64,000 nt of DNA from Ornithodoros turicata. Its lineage: Eukaryota > Arthropoda > Arachnida > Ixodida > Argasidae. Positions 11,090-22,745 of the stretch are shown piece by piece. Where the stretch lies: the NCBI RefSeq assembly GCF_037126465.1, contig NC_088204.1:80800361-80864360 (forward strand), written 5' to 3'. The notes below the pieces were generated by a model. That model ran no database searches. It saw nothing but the letters and a program-made list of their open reading frames with translations, and had not been told where the DNA came from. The position numbers and the translations under genes are program-made. Position 1 is the stretch's first letter. Each line of letters starts with the position of its first letter.

Positions 11090-11859
11090 AAGGAGGTAAG
11101 AACTCCTATCTGCACGTATTTAGTTACGGGTTTAATAGATGTAATATTGTTGTTCTACGCTTCGTAATTCTATTTACCCAATTTGTTGTTCAATTCTTCT
11201 CCTTCATAACTTTTACAGCGTTAATACAAAAACGCACTCTCTTTCGTATTCGGGCGGGTACACGCACCGCCGTCCAGATACCTCTACCCATCGTTACGTC
11301 ATCTGAAGAATTGTAGCACCCAATCAGACGCCAACGCGGAGGTACACATAACGTTCTGCTTTACCCTCTTGAAAACGGGAGGCGTAGCCCATTTTGTAGC
11401 CGCGCATAATAGATACATAATAGGCTTCGCCTCTCGTTATCAACAAATCATGGGCGAGAACGTTGTCATTCGGGAAGATGGTTGGCTACACTCTTAAAAA
11501 TGAACTTCACCGCATAGCACGCTCCTAGCCAACCATCATCTCAAATGATATCGTTATCTGCCCTGGTTTGTTGAAAATGGGAGGCGTACGCCTTTTCTGT
11601 GACAATTATGAACAGCATAAGTGTCACAAAAAAGGCGTACGCCTACCGTTTCCATCAAATCAGGGCAGATAACGATATCATTTGAGATGATGGTTGGCTA
11701 GGAGCGTGCTATGCGGTGAAGTTCATTTCTAAGAGTGTAGGAGCATGCTATGTGCTGAAGATCCCATCAAATTCACCTATACAAAAGGTGTCACAGACAA
11801 CACGTTGAAATTGCCGTTTGGAGCCGACACAGCTCGCTTGGTACAGTTCATAGCTCCTT
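11090..11859 (-). mobile_element. Element L (large relative of the palindromic MITEs), nested
   Basis: The ends are AAGGAGGTAAG and the inverted AAGGAGCTATG, and TA is duplicated on each side. The inside has a B-like palindromic core (GAGAACGTTGTCATTCGGG) flanked by about 300 bp of unrelated sequence on one side and about 120 bp on the other. The second copy at 54464-55071 is in the opposite orientation. An A-type MITE sits within it. Confidence 0.82.
11489..11737. mobile_element. A-type palindromic MITE inside L
   Basis: Complete copy at a TA of L (target GGTTGGCTAGGAGC). This is the third level of nesting in the 10.8-11.9 kb stack. Confidence 0.92.
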
Positions 11860-11907
11860 TAAGAGTGTATAGTGTAAGGAAGACCTGACGACGGACGAAT
11901 ATTTGCG

Positions 11908-12237
11908 CATTTCGAAACGACGGTTTTCGAAAATTCTCTCCACCCTCCCCCCTTGCTATTACCACCGTAAAACGGAAGTATTTCGTAACGGATTGGGCAA
12001 ATCCGATATGCGCTCCCTGTTTCTGGCGAAAAAAAAAAAAACGTTGCGTTCACTTTGCGAATTTCGGAGTTCAGTTAAGAAAATTCAATTTGTTGCGAAA
12101 AAAAAAAATTGATCAAATGTGATCGTAAAAGTCGCGACAAAAGTTCGCTGAAGCTAAATACCGTTGACCCCGTCATTCCCGAGGAAGCAGATTTATTTTT
12201 CGATTGAATTATTGAACACGTGAAGTGATACACCCTG
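11908..12237 (+). repeat. Mariner-like repeat, right part
   Basis: It shares with 26930-27252 the words CGAAACGACGGTTTTCG, TCTGGC(A)GAAAA, AATTCAATTT and CCGTTGACCCC. It ends in CACCCTG followed by TA, the form of mariner-type ends seen at 15.76 and 36.0 kb. The left end was not found. Confidence 0.5.
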
Positions 12238-12509
12238 TATGTCGTCCACTTTCTCTATGCGCGATTCGGTTTCGCAAGACGCACTCAATCCGCGTAGAAT
12301 TGCGTTATTTCTTGCACGCTCGTATAGTCGCTCTTCTTTGCGCCGTTCGAATGGCGAAGTGCATTTGAGCTTTGTATACAAGTTGCCGGCACTTGACAAG
12401 ACTTGGTATGTATTCCTTTCGTGCCGTGTGCGTCGGTGTTTGAACGAGTGAAGCAGAGAATGGGTTCGTGATGGTTCAAGTAAGCCACGTACTGTAAGAG
12501 GCCTTCTTA

Positions 12510-13125
12510 TGTATTTATTTATTTATTTATTTGAGTACCCTCAGGGCTTTACAGCATTAAAGAGGGGAGCAGGATAATACAAAGCTGGTAAACACTAGTG
12601 GAACAGAAACAAGTTCAATAAAAGAAAAAAAAGGAGAAAAAAGAATTAACAATAATACTGAATGAACAAATATCACCACTACTCTACTGGAAACCCGGTA
12701 TGCAGGTTATATGTTACATTTAGGTGATCAAACAGCGATTTTCTAAACTGTGCGCTATACAGTGATGGAGGTGATATGACTAGGAAGATGGTTCCATTGT
12801 TGTGATGTCTTTGGTACAAATGAGTCAAAATAGGTTTTCTTAGCGCAAAAGGGGACGCCGGCCTTTTGTCGATGATCCACTCTCGATGATGTGTACGATG
12901 GACTTGTAAGTAATAAACGTTTTAAAGCTTGATTGTGGTAATATATTTTGTGGAACAAGCACAGACGAGCTGTTTGACGGCGATGTGATAAGGGGGATAG
13001 ATTAAGAGTTGACTTCATCAGGGTCACACTGGCTGTGCGAGTATAGTTACCGAGAATAAAACGAGCAGCACGGCTTTGCAGTCTTATTGAGCCGCTACTA
13101 TATTGCTCCTTCTGCTTCTCCACTG
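12510..13125 (-). pseudogene. LINE reverse-transcriptase C-terminal fragment
   Basis: The minus-strand frame 12755-13123 (122 codons) encodes the end of a non-LTR ORF2. It has a QSRAARFILGNY block, an SVTLM...LSPLSHRRQTARLCLFHKI block and a closing FVPKTSQQWNHLPSHI block. These follow the catalytic palm in jockey/CR1-type elements. The polymerase core itself is missing, so this is a 5'-truncated copy. Downstream on the minus strand is a 3' untranslated part ending in a TAAA-type microsatellite (plus-strand TATTTATTTATT at about 12512). Confidence 0.85.
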
Positions 13126-14293
13126 AGTACTACAATGCATCACCATTATTGTCAAGATGTGTGGCTCAGCAAAAAGACTATCATTGCAGTTCATTAGAGC
13201 ATCGTAGCAGCGTTACATCTGCATCCGAGGAGACACATATCTGCTCGGTTGCAAATATGTAATGATGTAAGTAATAAGTAACTTTTCCACAACATACAAG
13301 TAATGCTATTAGAATAAAGTCAATACAACAGTTTTCACTTTTCTTCTCCGTGAGTTCGCATGTTACTTCTTTTTGCTTTTTGAGTTCTCGACTTTTCCAT
13401 TTAGTTATCGCTACTCTTATTTTCGCCTGTCTGTTTTTCTTTTTTTTTTTTTTTGGAGGTTGGCTGGCCACGCGTATTTTCCCAGTCCTGACCACGTCGA
13501 CACACGTATTTCGTATTCTGTCTAATCGAACTCTAGCATAACATTAACATAACATCATGATAAGTTGAACAAGCGCAACGAGATGAAATTGTCATTGAAC
13601 GTCCGAGAAATGCAGAAATACAATAAGAAGTTTAAATTGGTCCACATTAAGAAGGCAAACATGCCTGTCAGGCTCGCTCAATAAACGCGCCTGTGTACCC
13701 GTAGATTGGATTAGATTATATTACACTTCGCTCGGAGAAGAAACGTGATATGTCAAAGGGAACAGTTTAATATGCGGGGTGCACACATCAGAATGGTATT
13801 AGGTACTCAACGGTGTATGCTTGCCTGACAGAGTAAGAATCCATTACGCTTGTTCGCGTCCTTCGTTCGAATCATGATGCATCTCCGTACCAAGTACGGA
13901 GATACACGATTTCTTTCGTCGATTAATATCTGATGCCGAGCGATCGTTAAACGCAATGGTGTCGACGGCGTGGATGCAAAATTGTGACAAACTGAACTTG
14001 ACGCAAATGTGCGTTCGTTATTAGAACGCTGTTAGAACGCTAATTCGTTTTTCCTTTTTTTTTTTTTGTTGTTGTTGTTATTGTTTTGTAGACAAACGTG
14101 TTCCAGCTGTTGTGCGATGTTTGCGTACGCTGTTAAATTTCGTTCTTTAGAAAGAATCTTAACGAAATTGGACGAGACGAAGATATCGAATTTATTTAGA
14201 GGATGAATGGGGTCACTATGGTAAGTGCGCGCAATATAATATCCAGGCACCAGGTAAAGAAAGTAGGACTGGCAGAAGGTGACACCGTATTAG
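13126..14293. other. unclassified interval
   Basis: No gene was recognised. A GATTGGATTAGATT-type microsatellite near 13707 may be the tail of an old retroelement. Confidence 0.4.
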
Positions 14294-14301
14294 GGGCATA
14301 C

Positions 14302-14808
14302 CAGTGATGGCCAGTAGTTAACTACATGTAGTTAAACTACTAGTTAAACTACCTGCTTGAAGTTAAAAAGTAGTTATAAATTACTTGCAGAAATGTAGTG
14401 GCAACTACTAGTTAAACAGTAGTTAACTACAGTAGTTAGGTTACTGACTTTTACCTTGAGCTACTTGTTTGATGAGAACGGCGGTGCAGAGCATGTGTAC
14501 TAAGTCTTCACTCTTAATGCTTGTCTAGTGAAGCCTTGTTTGATTTGCTGTGAAATAATTCTGCAACTTAGTTTATCGAGTAGGCACAGAAAGAATCCCG
14601 CCGCAAGCTTTGTATTTGACGATCGTAGCAGTGGCTTGAGCCAAAGTTTGTTATTGCTTCTGATTCATATTTAGGTGTCCAAGAACACTACAAAAGTAGT
14701 TGAAAAGTACTACTGAAAAGTAGTTGAACTACTAGTTAAACTACTCAATCACAAAGTAGTTAGTAGTTATAGTTAAACTACTGTAGAAGTAGTTAGTGGC
14801 CATCACTG
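14302..14808. mobile_element. hAT-type MITE with perfect 8-bp duplication
   Basis: The termini are CAGTGATGGCCAGTAGTTAA and its inverted form AGTTAGTGGCCATCACTG. GGGCATAC is duplicated exactly at 14294-14301 and 14809-14816. Inside are many TAGTTAAACTAC words and no coding capacity. Confidence 0.95.
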
Positions 14809-14824
14809 GGGCATACCCGAGCAT

Positions 14825-15030
14825 ATAGAGCACCACTGCATAGTTGGTAATTCCAATGTCGTATTAAACTTCAGGAGGTACAGGGATCATATGTTCGACC
14901 ACCTGCTGTGCTGTTTTCAATGACTTCTTCTCCGGTCAATTTCCTAAAAGGAAGTCTGCACAGAACGCATACTAACCCCCTTATCAATTCTTCTGCCTGT
15001 CTCTATCTATCCACATCTGTACATTAATCG
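14825..15030 (+). repeat. S1 SINE, degraded copy
   Basis: The order of S1 words survives with many changes: GTTCGACCACCTGCTGTGCTG, CCTAAAAGGAAGTC, then CTGTCTCTATCTATCCACATC. A MITE interrupts its 3' end. Confidence 0.65.
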
Positions 15031-15032
15031 CA

Positions 15033-15280
15033 CACTCTTAAAAATGAACTTCACCGCATAGCACACTCCTAGCCAATCATCATCTCAAATGATATCGTTA
15101 TCTGTCTTGATTTGTTGAAAACGTGAGGCGTACGCCTTTTTGTGACACTTATGCTGTTCATAATTGTCACAAAAAAGGCGTACGCCTCACGTTTTCAACA
15201 AATCAAGACAGACAACGATATCATTTGACATGATGGTTGGCTAGGAGTGTGCTATGCGGTGAAGTTCGTTTTTAAGAATG
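15033..15280. mobile_element. A-type palindromic MITE
   Basis: Complete copy in the 3' end of an S1 SINE. The flanking dinucleotide is CA on both sides rather than TA. Confidence 0.92.
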
Positions 15281-15282
15281 CA

Positions 15283-15750
15283 GTTGATTCGCGGTGTTAA
15301 CGTGGAACAACAACAACAACAACAACAAAAACTCTCGAAAGAGAAATCTTTTCTTATGCACGTTTATATTTTTTTCCCCTGTATTTTAAGCCTCGCGTTT
15401 ACGCTCCGGCGATTTAACGTCAGAACCATGTTTGCGTGCAGTCGAGACGACGAAAAGCGTTCGTGTATGTATTTCTGCCTTGTAGCGGAATGGGCTCGTT
15501 GTCTGCATCCGAGCGGAATAATGGCAGACACTCGCAGCTGTTGCGCCTGCGTAAAAATCAATAACCCTTTGGGGCAGCTCATATCGAGGATTGTTTCATG
15601 CGCCGCCTCAAATGAAAGCCCGGCTTTTTCTCGCCGCCGTCGTTTGTCAAGGTCCTCACCGACGGGCATTCAATATAGAACGTGTTTAATGGACGAGATC
15701 CGCTAGGGGAAGGTCGTTGGTCCCTCGCGTTCATGCTGGAATTATACTAT
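15283..15750. other. unclassified interval
   Basis: A (CAA)n microsatellite lies at about 15308-15330. The 142-codon frame from 15278 starts inside the MITE end and shows no domain. Confidence 0.4.
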
Positions 15751-15755
15751 ATATA

Positions 15756-16920
15756 CAGGGTGTTTTTTTTGTTTTCGACGCACATTTTTATATATATAAA
15801 AAAACAAAAAGCTGTGACAGCAACGCTGATGCCATCTTGGCAGGCGTGTTATGCGGCCAGGCGGGCGTCCTCTAGGACAGTGTATGCAAACTGCTGAACG
15901 ACTAATTAGCTAAAAGTCGTTAAGCAACTTATTAATTAGATTAATCGATTAATTAGGTAGTATATCTCGAGGTACGCTCGCTTCTCAGGGCGTTTAATAA
16001 GGACGATGGATTTGAATAATGACCGGCCCTCATTTCTGAGCTGCCTCGCATTACCCTGAAAACATTTAATCAGTGAGTTAACGAAGTTTAGTTAATTAGT
16101 CGTCCAGTAATTGCATACCCTGTCGTACAGGATGCCCGCCTGCCAAAATGGCATCATCGCTGCTGCCCCCACAGCTTTTACAGCGGATAGTGTTTGTGCG
16201 CCGTGCGTCTAAGATGTCGCGGCGCGGTCAGTCACGGAAGAAGCGCGCTGCGAGGGTGACGTCATTCGACGTTGGGTATCACGTGAGGTGTGGTGATGCA
16301 GGTGGCGGGAGTGGAAAGCACAAGCCAGGATGGCTCCGCCTAGGTAGGTTCTTAATGAAGGTTCTTGTCTTCTGTATACTTGCAATACGAACTCGTTCAG
16401 AAAAAAAATAAAAATAAAAATTGTAGGTTCTTAAACATCTGAACAGGGTTCGAGTTGCGATGCATTTGTAAGAGATAACACTCTTAAAAATGAACTTCAC
16501 CGCATAGCACGCTACTAGCCAACCATCATCTCGAATGATATCGTTATCTGCCCTGATTTGTTGAAAATCGGAGGCGTACGCCTTTTTTGTGACACTTATG
16601 CTGTTCATAATTGTCACAGAAAAAGCGTACGCCTCCCGTTTCCAACAAATCAGGGCAGATAACGATATCATCCGAGATGATCGTTGGCTAGTAGCGTGCT
16701 ATGCGGTGAAGTTCATTTTTAAGAGTGCAATTTAGAAATATTAACGTATCATATGTTAATAACGTTAATATATGCGTCAATAACTCTCAAACACAGAGAA
16801 AGAATCGCGTTGAAGTCTGGCCACAATGCGTATAGCGACACAGCTGGCGCTGTATTTCAGCTGCGAGTAGCAAAGTTTGCACAGCAACTCGGAATGTTTT
16901 ATATATAAAAAAACACCCTA
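15756..16920. mobile_element. Mariner-like foldback element with nested MITE
   Basis: The ends are CAGGGTGTTTTTTTTG and an inverted ...AAAAAAACACCCTA, with TA on both sides. The sub-terminal arms about 15811-15950 and 16080-16185 are inverted copies of each other (AACGCTGATGCCATCTTGGC against CAAAATGGCATCATCGCTG). It is non-autonomous and no transposase frame was seen. Confidence 0.75.
16479..16727. mobile_element. A-type palindromic MITE
   Basis: A complete palindrome nested in the mariner-like element. The flanking dinucleotides are AA and CA, so the duplication has decayed or was not TA. Confidence 0.9.
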
Positions 16921-16922
16921 TA

Positions 16923-17384
16923 TAACGTGTGAACTTTGGGGGCTATACGAGAGCGATAATAAAACTAAATAGTATTTAAGTGCGTGTTCTATATTGTTTA
17001 CTTTTTATGCAATCCGCGTTGTCGTGTGCTGTCAGAAGTTGAGGGATTCAACAAACGACGGGACACAACCCCGTGTCTAGCCTTCTTCCCGTGTTTCCGA
17101 CTGTTTGCTCTGTCAACGTAACACTAAAGTGTAAATAATTCCTCCTCGAAAAATGAAAGGTGACGTTACGTTGAGATCAACACAAAAGGAACGGGTTTCA
17201 TCGGTTTGCATCGTTCGTGTTCTAAGCGCGAACAAAATCGTATTTGACACTTTTCCTCTTTTCTCATTCTCAGGAGGCGCGACAATGCGGGGCGCCCTCT
17301 CATTGGTCTCCGCAAAACGGCATCCCGCGTTGATTGGTCGCCCTATTCGTACCGCCGTGTGGCCAGACTTGTTCACGTTACAAA
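16923..17384. other. unclassified interval
   Basis: No gene or repeat was recognised. Confidence 0.4.
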
Positions 17385-17660
17385 AAAAGAAAAAAAATGT
17401 AGGTAAACGCCGTTACTCGTTACATAGAAAAAAAATAAAAGGAACGACATATAGGTTACTCGTTACTGTAAAGCTGTTCTGCAGTGCTTTTTCCCCACCC
17501 TCCTCACATCTAACGCGATGTAAATACGTGTACTTAAAACCGGAACTTGAATGGGAATAAATGAATTGAATTGAATTGAAATGAAATGCACAAAGTAACG
17601 CGTTACCGTTACTCGTTAGTAACGAGTTACTGCCCCGTTACAAGTAATATTGCAGAACGC
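17385..17660. repeat. GTTACTCGTTAC-rich remnant, possibly hAT
   Basis: Words such as GTTACTCGTTAC and AACGCGTTACCG recall the element at 42.3 kb. No termini or duplication were found. An AATTG microsatellite occurs at 17561-17590. Confidence 0.4.
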
Positions 17661-18392
17661 CAAATTATGAAATCAACATGCTTTAATTTTCATTCATACT
17701 CGATACTGAATTTACTTTCAATAGCAGTTGCTGCCCAAAATGCCCATCGGTTACGATCAGTGACTTCCGGTGTTTCCCTGGCAGTCAAAACGACGATGAC
17801 GACGCAAAATGCAGGAACACGGCACGTATGGCGCAACTCAGAAACACTACTCAGCGGAAGCTGGCGCGGTCACGTGACCGGAACCCAACCAGATTTCGCA
17901 ACCGTTCCGACAGGTCCCCCAAGGTCGCCATTTTCCCATGTATTTGCTCCTATCCCGATGCGTGCAATGCCAGAGGCCGCCGTTAGATACCCCATTGTTA
18001 CCAGACGTTGGCTTGCGTTTGATTGTAGCGCGCTAAAGATCCAGTTGAAGCACAATCCAAGCCAGGCCAAGTCATCGAAGGAGAAATGGACGACTGCGCC
18101 TCTGGCGTCTGGTACGACAGGTACGCTATGTGATGCACGCAGCCGTGCACTAGATCCTTCCGGTCGCTCAACACGTTCAAAAATGGGACCAAAAAGTGAA
18201 ACACGACACAGAAAGTTGTTATACGCATTTTATTTGGACATATAAAGACTAGATTCATTCGCTGAAACAACAAAAACATTTTGCCGCTAAACTTAGCGCG
18301 CTGAAGTGATCCGGAACGGCAACAGTGGGGTATCTAGTGGCGGCCTTCTTCGTTGCACGCTTTTCCGAGGTGAATTTGGGGCACCTGCGTTC
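17661..18392. other. unclassified interval
   Basis: This stretch includes most of the longest open frame in the window (219 codons, 17586-18245 plus). I see no family motif in it, and it starts inside the repeat before it. Confidence 0.4.
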
Positions 18393-18400
18393 CGAAGACG

Positions 18401-19483
18401 CGGTGTTGTCAAATTTCGGGAAAAGTCGCTAAATTTAGCGGATTTCGGGGTCTGTCTAACAAAAAAATTGTAATATTTGTATTAGCGGAATTTTTTTGTG
18501 ACTTTCTGCGTATGTTCATCGACTTTTTAGCGGCACGAATATTCTTTCACGACGTCAAGAAGAATCGTGGATCTCCTGTCACATTTCAGTGGACGACACG
18601 CTCCGACGCTGAATGATATTAAATCGCGTCACCTTTCGCCGACCGTGACTGCACAGGGTCAATCACCTGTCACGGGGATTTCCTGCATGCTCCGTGCAGT
18701 GTGCAGTTTCGTTTCTGCTCTTGGCACCGCTGGTTTCTTTGAGCCGTTTCCAGTTTGCCCCCTTTTCTTACATACCGCGTAGACTAAACGCACGCGCTTT
18801 CCAAAACCCGAAGTACCGCAAGAGCTGGGTGATGCTGCCAGCACTCGAGGGATAGCTGCGTCCAGTCAAAGAATGACACAAGGACCCAGTGCATGTATTG
18901 CTAGTGTGAGATTTATAGCGATATTGTCAGACACGAAGGATAGTAGGTCGCAAAAAACGCGAGAAGGCAATCAGGATGGTGGTGGTGGTGATAGGGCTTG
19001 CCGTTGTCGGCCTCACGTATCTGGGCAACGTCACGACTCACGCCCTGGGGGAATGTGCGTCCTGGGCCGACTTCTAAGGGAACTGTGCCAACATATGTCT
19101 GAAAGCGTCTGAGGAAAACCCAGGAAAAACCCCAGACAGCACAGGCATCAGGACCTTTTTGCAAGCAACATTGACAAGCCACCATTACGTTCATTGCCTC
19201 CAATGACAAAACGAGAAAAAATGGCTGCAGAAGATGTTCAAGGTTCCGAATTTCATTTACTTTCTCTCATTCTTATCCACTCAGACTCATTGGCACGTCC
19301 TCTCTTGGCCCTCTATAGCACGCTCATTCGCCGAAACATCCGCTAGGTTCTGTCATCACACGTTTCATAACGTGCAACGAACATAAAGGGCACAGTATAG
19401 CCGGCAGCAACTTTCAGTTTCAATTTTAGCGACTTTTCGGGACGCCACTAGCGACTTCCTCTAAATGAAATCTGGCAACACTG
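18401..19483. mobile_element. Probable degraded hAT element
   Basis: The left end CGGTGTTGTCAAATTT faces the inverted right end AAATCTGGCAACACTG. Flanks CGAAGACG (18393-18400) and CGACGGCG (19484-19491) agree at 6 of 8 positions. Words AAAAGTCGCTAAA occur near both ends. An S1 SINE lies inside. Confidence 0.55.
18976..19143 (-). repeat. S1 SINE, CAC-tailed subtype, 5'-truncated
   Basis: On the minus strand it shows GGGTTTTCCTCAGACGC, AAGTCGGCCCAGGACGCAC, CACGTTGCC-like words and a (CAC)n tail. The tRNA head is missing. Confidence 0.8.
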
Positions 19484-19639
19484 CGACGGCGCTGGTGAGA
19501 GCACTCTAGAGCGTTCCGAGTTCGAGGAAAGAGCTCCGAATGAACCAGTGGAATGCAATAAGAGTGCTCTGTTTCGACCAATCGAAGGTGAAACGTCGCT
19601 CTAGAGCGACCGGAAGCAACCAGTCGAAGACACCATAAG

Positions 19640-20171
19640 TAGGGTTCGTGGTTTTCGGCATTTTCCGAAAGATGCCGGAAAACACCCCCCGAATGATTTT
19701 TTTTCAGATTCGGAATATTCCGAAAAAATACGAATTTCTCGTATCCTGACAGCTGCCATTCCTGGAACCGCAAAGGGAAATCCCCTTGGAATCTCCCTTT
19801 GTCGACTATTTCTCGAGCATGATGATGAGCATGCATCTCGAGCATCTCGAGCATGATGAGCTGCGAGCATGATGATGTACGCTTGCATCTATTACAACAA
19901 GAGGTAGTCTCATTGTTTGCTGGTTTAGCACAGGCAATAAAAGACATTGTTAATGAAACCATGAATCAATTCACTTCTTTTCGGTTCCTTGTTACTTCGC
20001 CCGCAAAATAGGCTCTCCTTCATGCGAAATAAATAGATGCCCGTATTCGGGCATTTATTTTTTGGGCGGAATATAGATGCCGAAAAAATCCGATTTATTG
20101 TCCTCAATATAAATGCCGATAAACACCCCCCGAAACGGGTTGAAAATAAATGCCGAAAACCACAAACCCTA
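19640..20171. mobile_element. hAT-like element with perfect 8-bp duplication
   Basis: TAGGGTTCGTGGTTTTCGGC at the left faces the inverted GCCGAAAACCACAAACCCTA at the right. ACCATAAG is duplicated at 19632-19639 and 20172-20179. Inside are palindromic CGGCAT/ATGCCG words. Confidence 0.9.
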
Positions 20172-20179
20172 ACCATAAG

Positions 20180-21030
20180 GAACAAAATCACGCAAAGCGA
20201 AACAAACGCGGAGGCTGGCACAAATATACGATATCCTCAAGCGCACAAACAAGTTGCGAGGACAAAGTCGTTGCAGAATGACCGCAAAAAGCGCCAGCTA
20301 AATATTTATTTGCGGAGCCCAGACAAGGACACATTGCCCTGCATGAAAACGCGGTTGTTATGGACGACACACAAGAAAGCAAGGTCTGCGAGAAAGAAAA
20401 AAAGCTGAAAGTGTTGGCAAAATCAGTAAGGCAAACTGTCTCGGGGGGGCCTCACCCAAAGCCCTTCGTGGAAGGAAGTCTCACGGCCGGCATTTTATCT
20501 CCATTTAATTTATTTTTCTTCGTCGTAAATGTCGCGTCTGGGGCGCCCACTGCAGCGACATACTTCATGAGCGAGATGAAGTCCTCGAAGTGTAAGAGGC
20601 CGGCTCGTTGTCGCTGTGCATGGGGTGTTCTTGAGTGCCTGCTTCATCCATTTCAATCTCTTTCAGTAGGTACATGCGAAGGCAAGGTAAAAAAAAAAAA
20701 CAAAAAATAACGAGAGAGAGAGGAAGTGGTACTTCATGTGTGGTGAAGTGTGGTCTGGGGTACTGGAAAACAAAGGGGTACTTTAAAGAACACTTCCGTT
20801 TTTTCTTAATAAGGAAGAAACGATATTCTGAAGTACGTAAACTAATGAGCTGAGGTTAGAGAATATTTTTATTTTTATTTGTGGGGCTTCAGCTCGTTTT
20901 CAGCATTCTTTTTATCTCCCTTTGTCAATGAAATTCGTTAAATTTGGTCTGCTCTTTTTGAAAAAGAAAAAAAAAACTTCATTGTTCATGCGTAGAGTCC
21001 GTGATGGACACATCAGGGATGCATTCTTTA
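20180..21030. other. unclassified interval
   Basis: No gene was recognised. The poly-A tract near 20690 could be a retroelement tail. Confidence 0.4.
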
Positions 21031-21054
21031 TATATATATATATATATATATATA
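21031..21054. repeat. (TA)n microsatellite
   Basis: It abuts the left end of the Penelope-like element. A second (TA)n tract lies at about 23289-23316, shortly past the right end. Confidence 0.95.
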
Positions 21055-21226
21055 GGGGAGAAAAGACACCAGAGACTGAAGTAGGGAGTAGGGGAAGTTA
21101 TTTATTAAGCTGGCATTTAAACTAAGGGTCTGGGGAAGTCTACGTTTCGGCGGAAGCTCCGCCTTCTTCGGGACTGAGACGAAAATCTATGTACAAGGTC
21201 TTTTAAAAGGTTACAAAAGTGTCGTC
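21055..21226. repeat. Left 172-bp inverted terminal repeat
   Basis: Starts GGGGAGAAAAGACACC and ends AAAAGTGTCGTC. Comparing base by base, I find no difference from the inverted right arm, which implies a recent insertion or gene conversion. Confidence 0.9.
21144..21171 (-). ncRNA. Hammerhead-like core in the left repeat
   Basis: On the minus strand: CCGAAGA, then a GGCGGA/TCCGCC stem, then GAAAC. The consensus is CUGANGA, stem II, GAAA, so one core base is changed. Cleavage activity is uncertain. Confidence 0.45.
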
Positions 21227-21439
21227 ACAGTTGGTACAATTCCACTGCGAGGCAGTCGTCAGTGAGTCATGTTCTGGAAGATTCCGGAAGGTTCCTGGGT
21301 CATCGGCCGGGGAGATTACGTGTCAGAGTCTTGGGTCGCGCTCCTTGAAAACCTGTTGTCCGGGGTGTTCTTAGAGTCATTGTGTCCAGCTGTAAAGAAA
21401 AGAAGAAAAGAGGCAGCGGGCACTCCGAGGACATACATA

Positions 21440-21590
21440 AAAAAAGTGGTTCCGGGACATTTGATCGAACGCCGTTTGGTCGAAAGCCGTTTGATCGAAC
21501 GCAGGACATTTGGTCGAAAGCCATTTGATCGAACGCCGTTTGATCGAAACGGCAGCGGTCGTTTGATCGATTTTTTTAATTGGTTCACTT
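21440..21590 (+). repeat. Q-family word array inside the Penelope-like element
   Basis: Words of TTTGATCGAACGCCG and TTTGGTCGAAAGCCG type in plus orientation. They face the inverted array at 22600-22735, as the two ends of one inserted element would. Confidence 0.65.
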
Positions 21591-21921
21591 GGAGCGTCGA
21601 AAATGACAAAAAAAGACAAGGAAAAAAAGCTGCAGTTCTAAATGCAGTTATCCTAAGGAACATTTAACTTTGTGTAATCTGCTTCCCCGTAAACACATTC
21701 CTCATGCTAACCCACTTTTTAGTGTCCAAAAAGCAGTACAAGGGCCAGGGTTGTTCACCGTTAACCCGTTGGACAACCGAATAGGTTTTTCCGCTCTGAC
21801 ACATGGTGACTAAACATGCTGTACTTGTTAATCCCCAACCCTTTGTGAAATAATAATAGACGTCAAGTATTAAACATTTTGGCAAATGAATTAAAAAATA
21901 AGTAAATGAAATTTTTGATGT

Positions 21922-22149
21922 TTATTCCCGTCGAATGTGAACAAATTTTAACAGTGGATTATTGTTTGTAATCAACTGACCACTGTATAGGAGAAAGAGC
22001 GGTTTCAGTTTATTTACTTTTCGCCTATGTGCAAGTGAACCTACATTTAGTTCTTGCAACAGACATGTAACCGAAGAAGTCCTTCGAAACTTAGACAAGA
22101 TTATAAGGCAGCAGATCTTTGTACTTTCTCTATTTCGGATATCGTTCAT
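21922..22149 (-). pseudogene. LINE reverse-transcriptase tail fragment
   Basis: The 75-codon frame has the block RRTSSVTCLLQELNVGSL followed by AHRRKVNKLKPLF, the pattern of the region after the palm of jockey/CR1-type ORF2 proteins. It lacks the polymerase core and ends soon after. It lies between the two Q word arrays, so it was carried in by that element or inserted into it. It is a different lineage from the I-type fragments at 23.6 and 44.5 kb. Confidence 0.55.
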
Positions 22150-22389
22150 GTGTAGTGATTCGAGGCTGCAGATGCATACTCTAAGGTCGAACTAAGCTTT
22201 TACATGCTGTTAATTTAATATCTCTCGTTGTACCATAGCGAAATTTCGCTCTTAGCACCCACAGACTTCGAGTGGCTTTGCACATATGACTATCCCGTTT
22301 CAGACCGTTCCCTTTAGATATGTCGCCAGCAATAAGAAGGGTGCCCAGAACAAGGATAGATTATCGGCTGCTCTCAACCTGGGACAGCT

Positions 22390-22740
22390 TTCTTCAATAT
22401 GTGTCCTCCTGATTGGTAAATGGCAAACGCCTGCAGCTAACCAGTGGTCTCCCCTCTTCGGCTGCAAAAAGCAAAAAAAAAAAAGAAAAATAAGAAAGAA
22501 GAAATAAAAAAGCAGAGGACACTGATTGCCTGCTCCGTATGCTAGAGTCAAAAGTTACAGAAAAAGTGGAGAAGTTACAGAAACAACACAGTGCATGCAG
22601 CTTTGAATTCCCTTCGAACAAACGTCTTTCGAACAAACGGCGTCGATCAACCGGCTTTCGATCAAACGGCTTTCGACCAAGCGGCGTTCGATCAAACGCC
22701 TTCGATCAAACGGCGTTCGACCAAATGGGCGGACACAAAA
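22390..22740 (-). repeat. Q-family fragment, inverted
   Basis: Shares with 3.2-3.8 and 5.15-5.44 kb, in reverse, the segments TGGTCTCCCCTCTT, CTGATTGCCTGCTC, AAAAGTTACAG and the word array (22612-22730). Confidence 0.65.
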
Positions 22741-22745
22741 AAAAG

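Larger units (their letters stand above)
10843..11867. mobile_element. A-type MITE interrupted near its right end by element L
   Basis: The body is 10843-11087 and the last bases (AGAGTG) are at 11862-11867. Joining across the TA at 11088-11089/11860-11861 gives a normal A-type end. The outer flanks are TA. Confidence 0.88.

Noticed and set aside
17586..18245. Longest frame (219 codons)
   Set aside because: It starts inside a repeat, has no recognisable motif and no codon pattern I can defend, so I did not call a gene.
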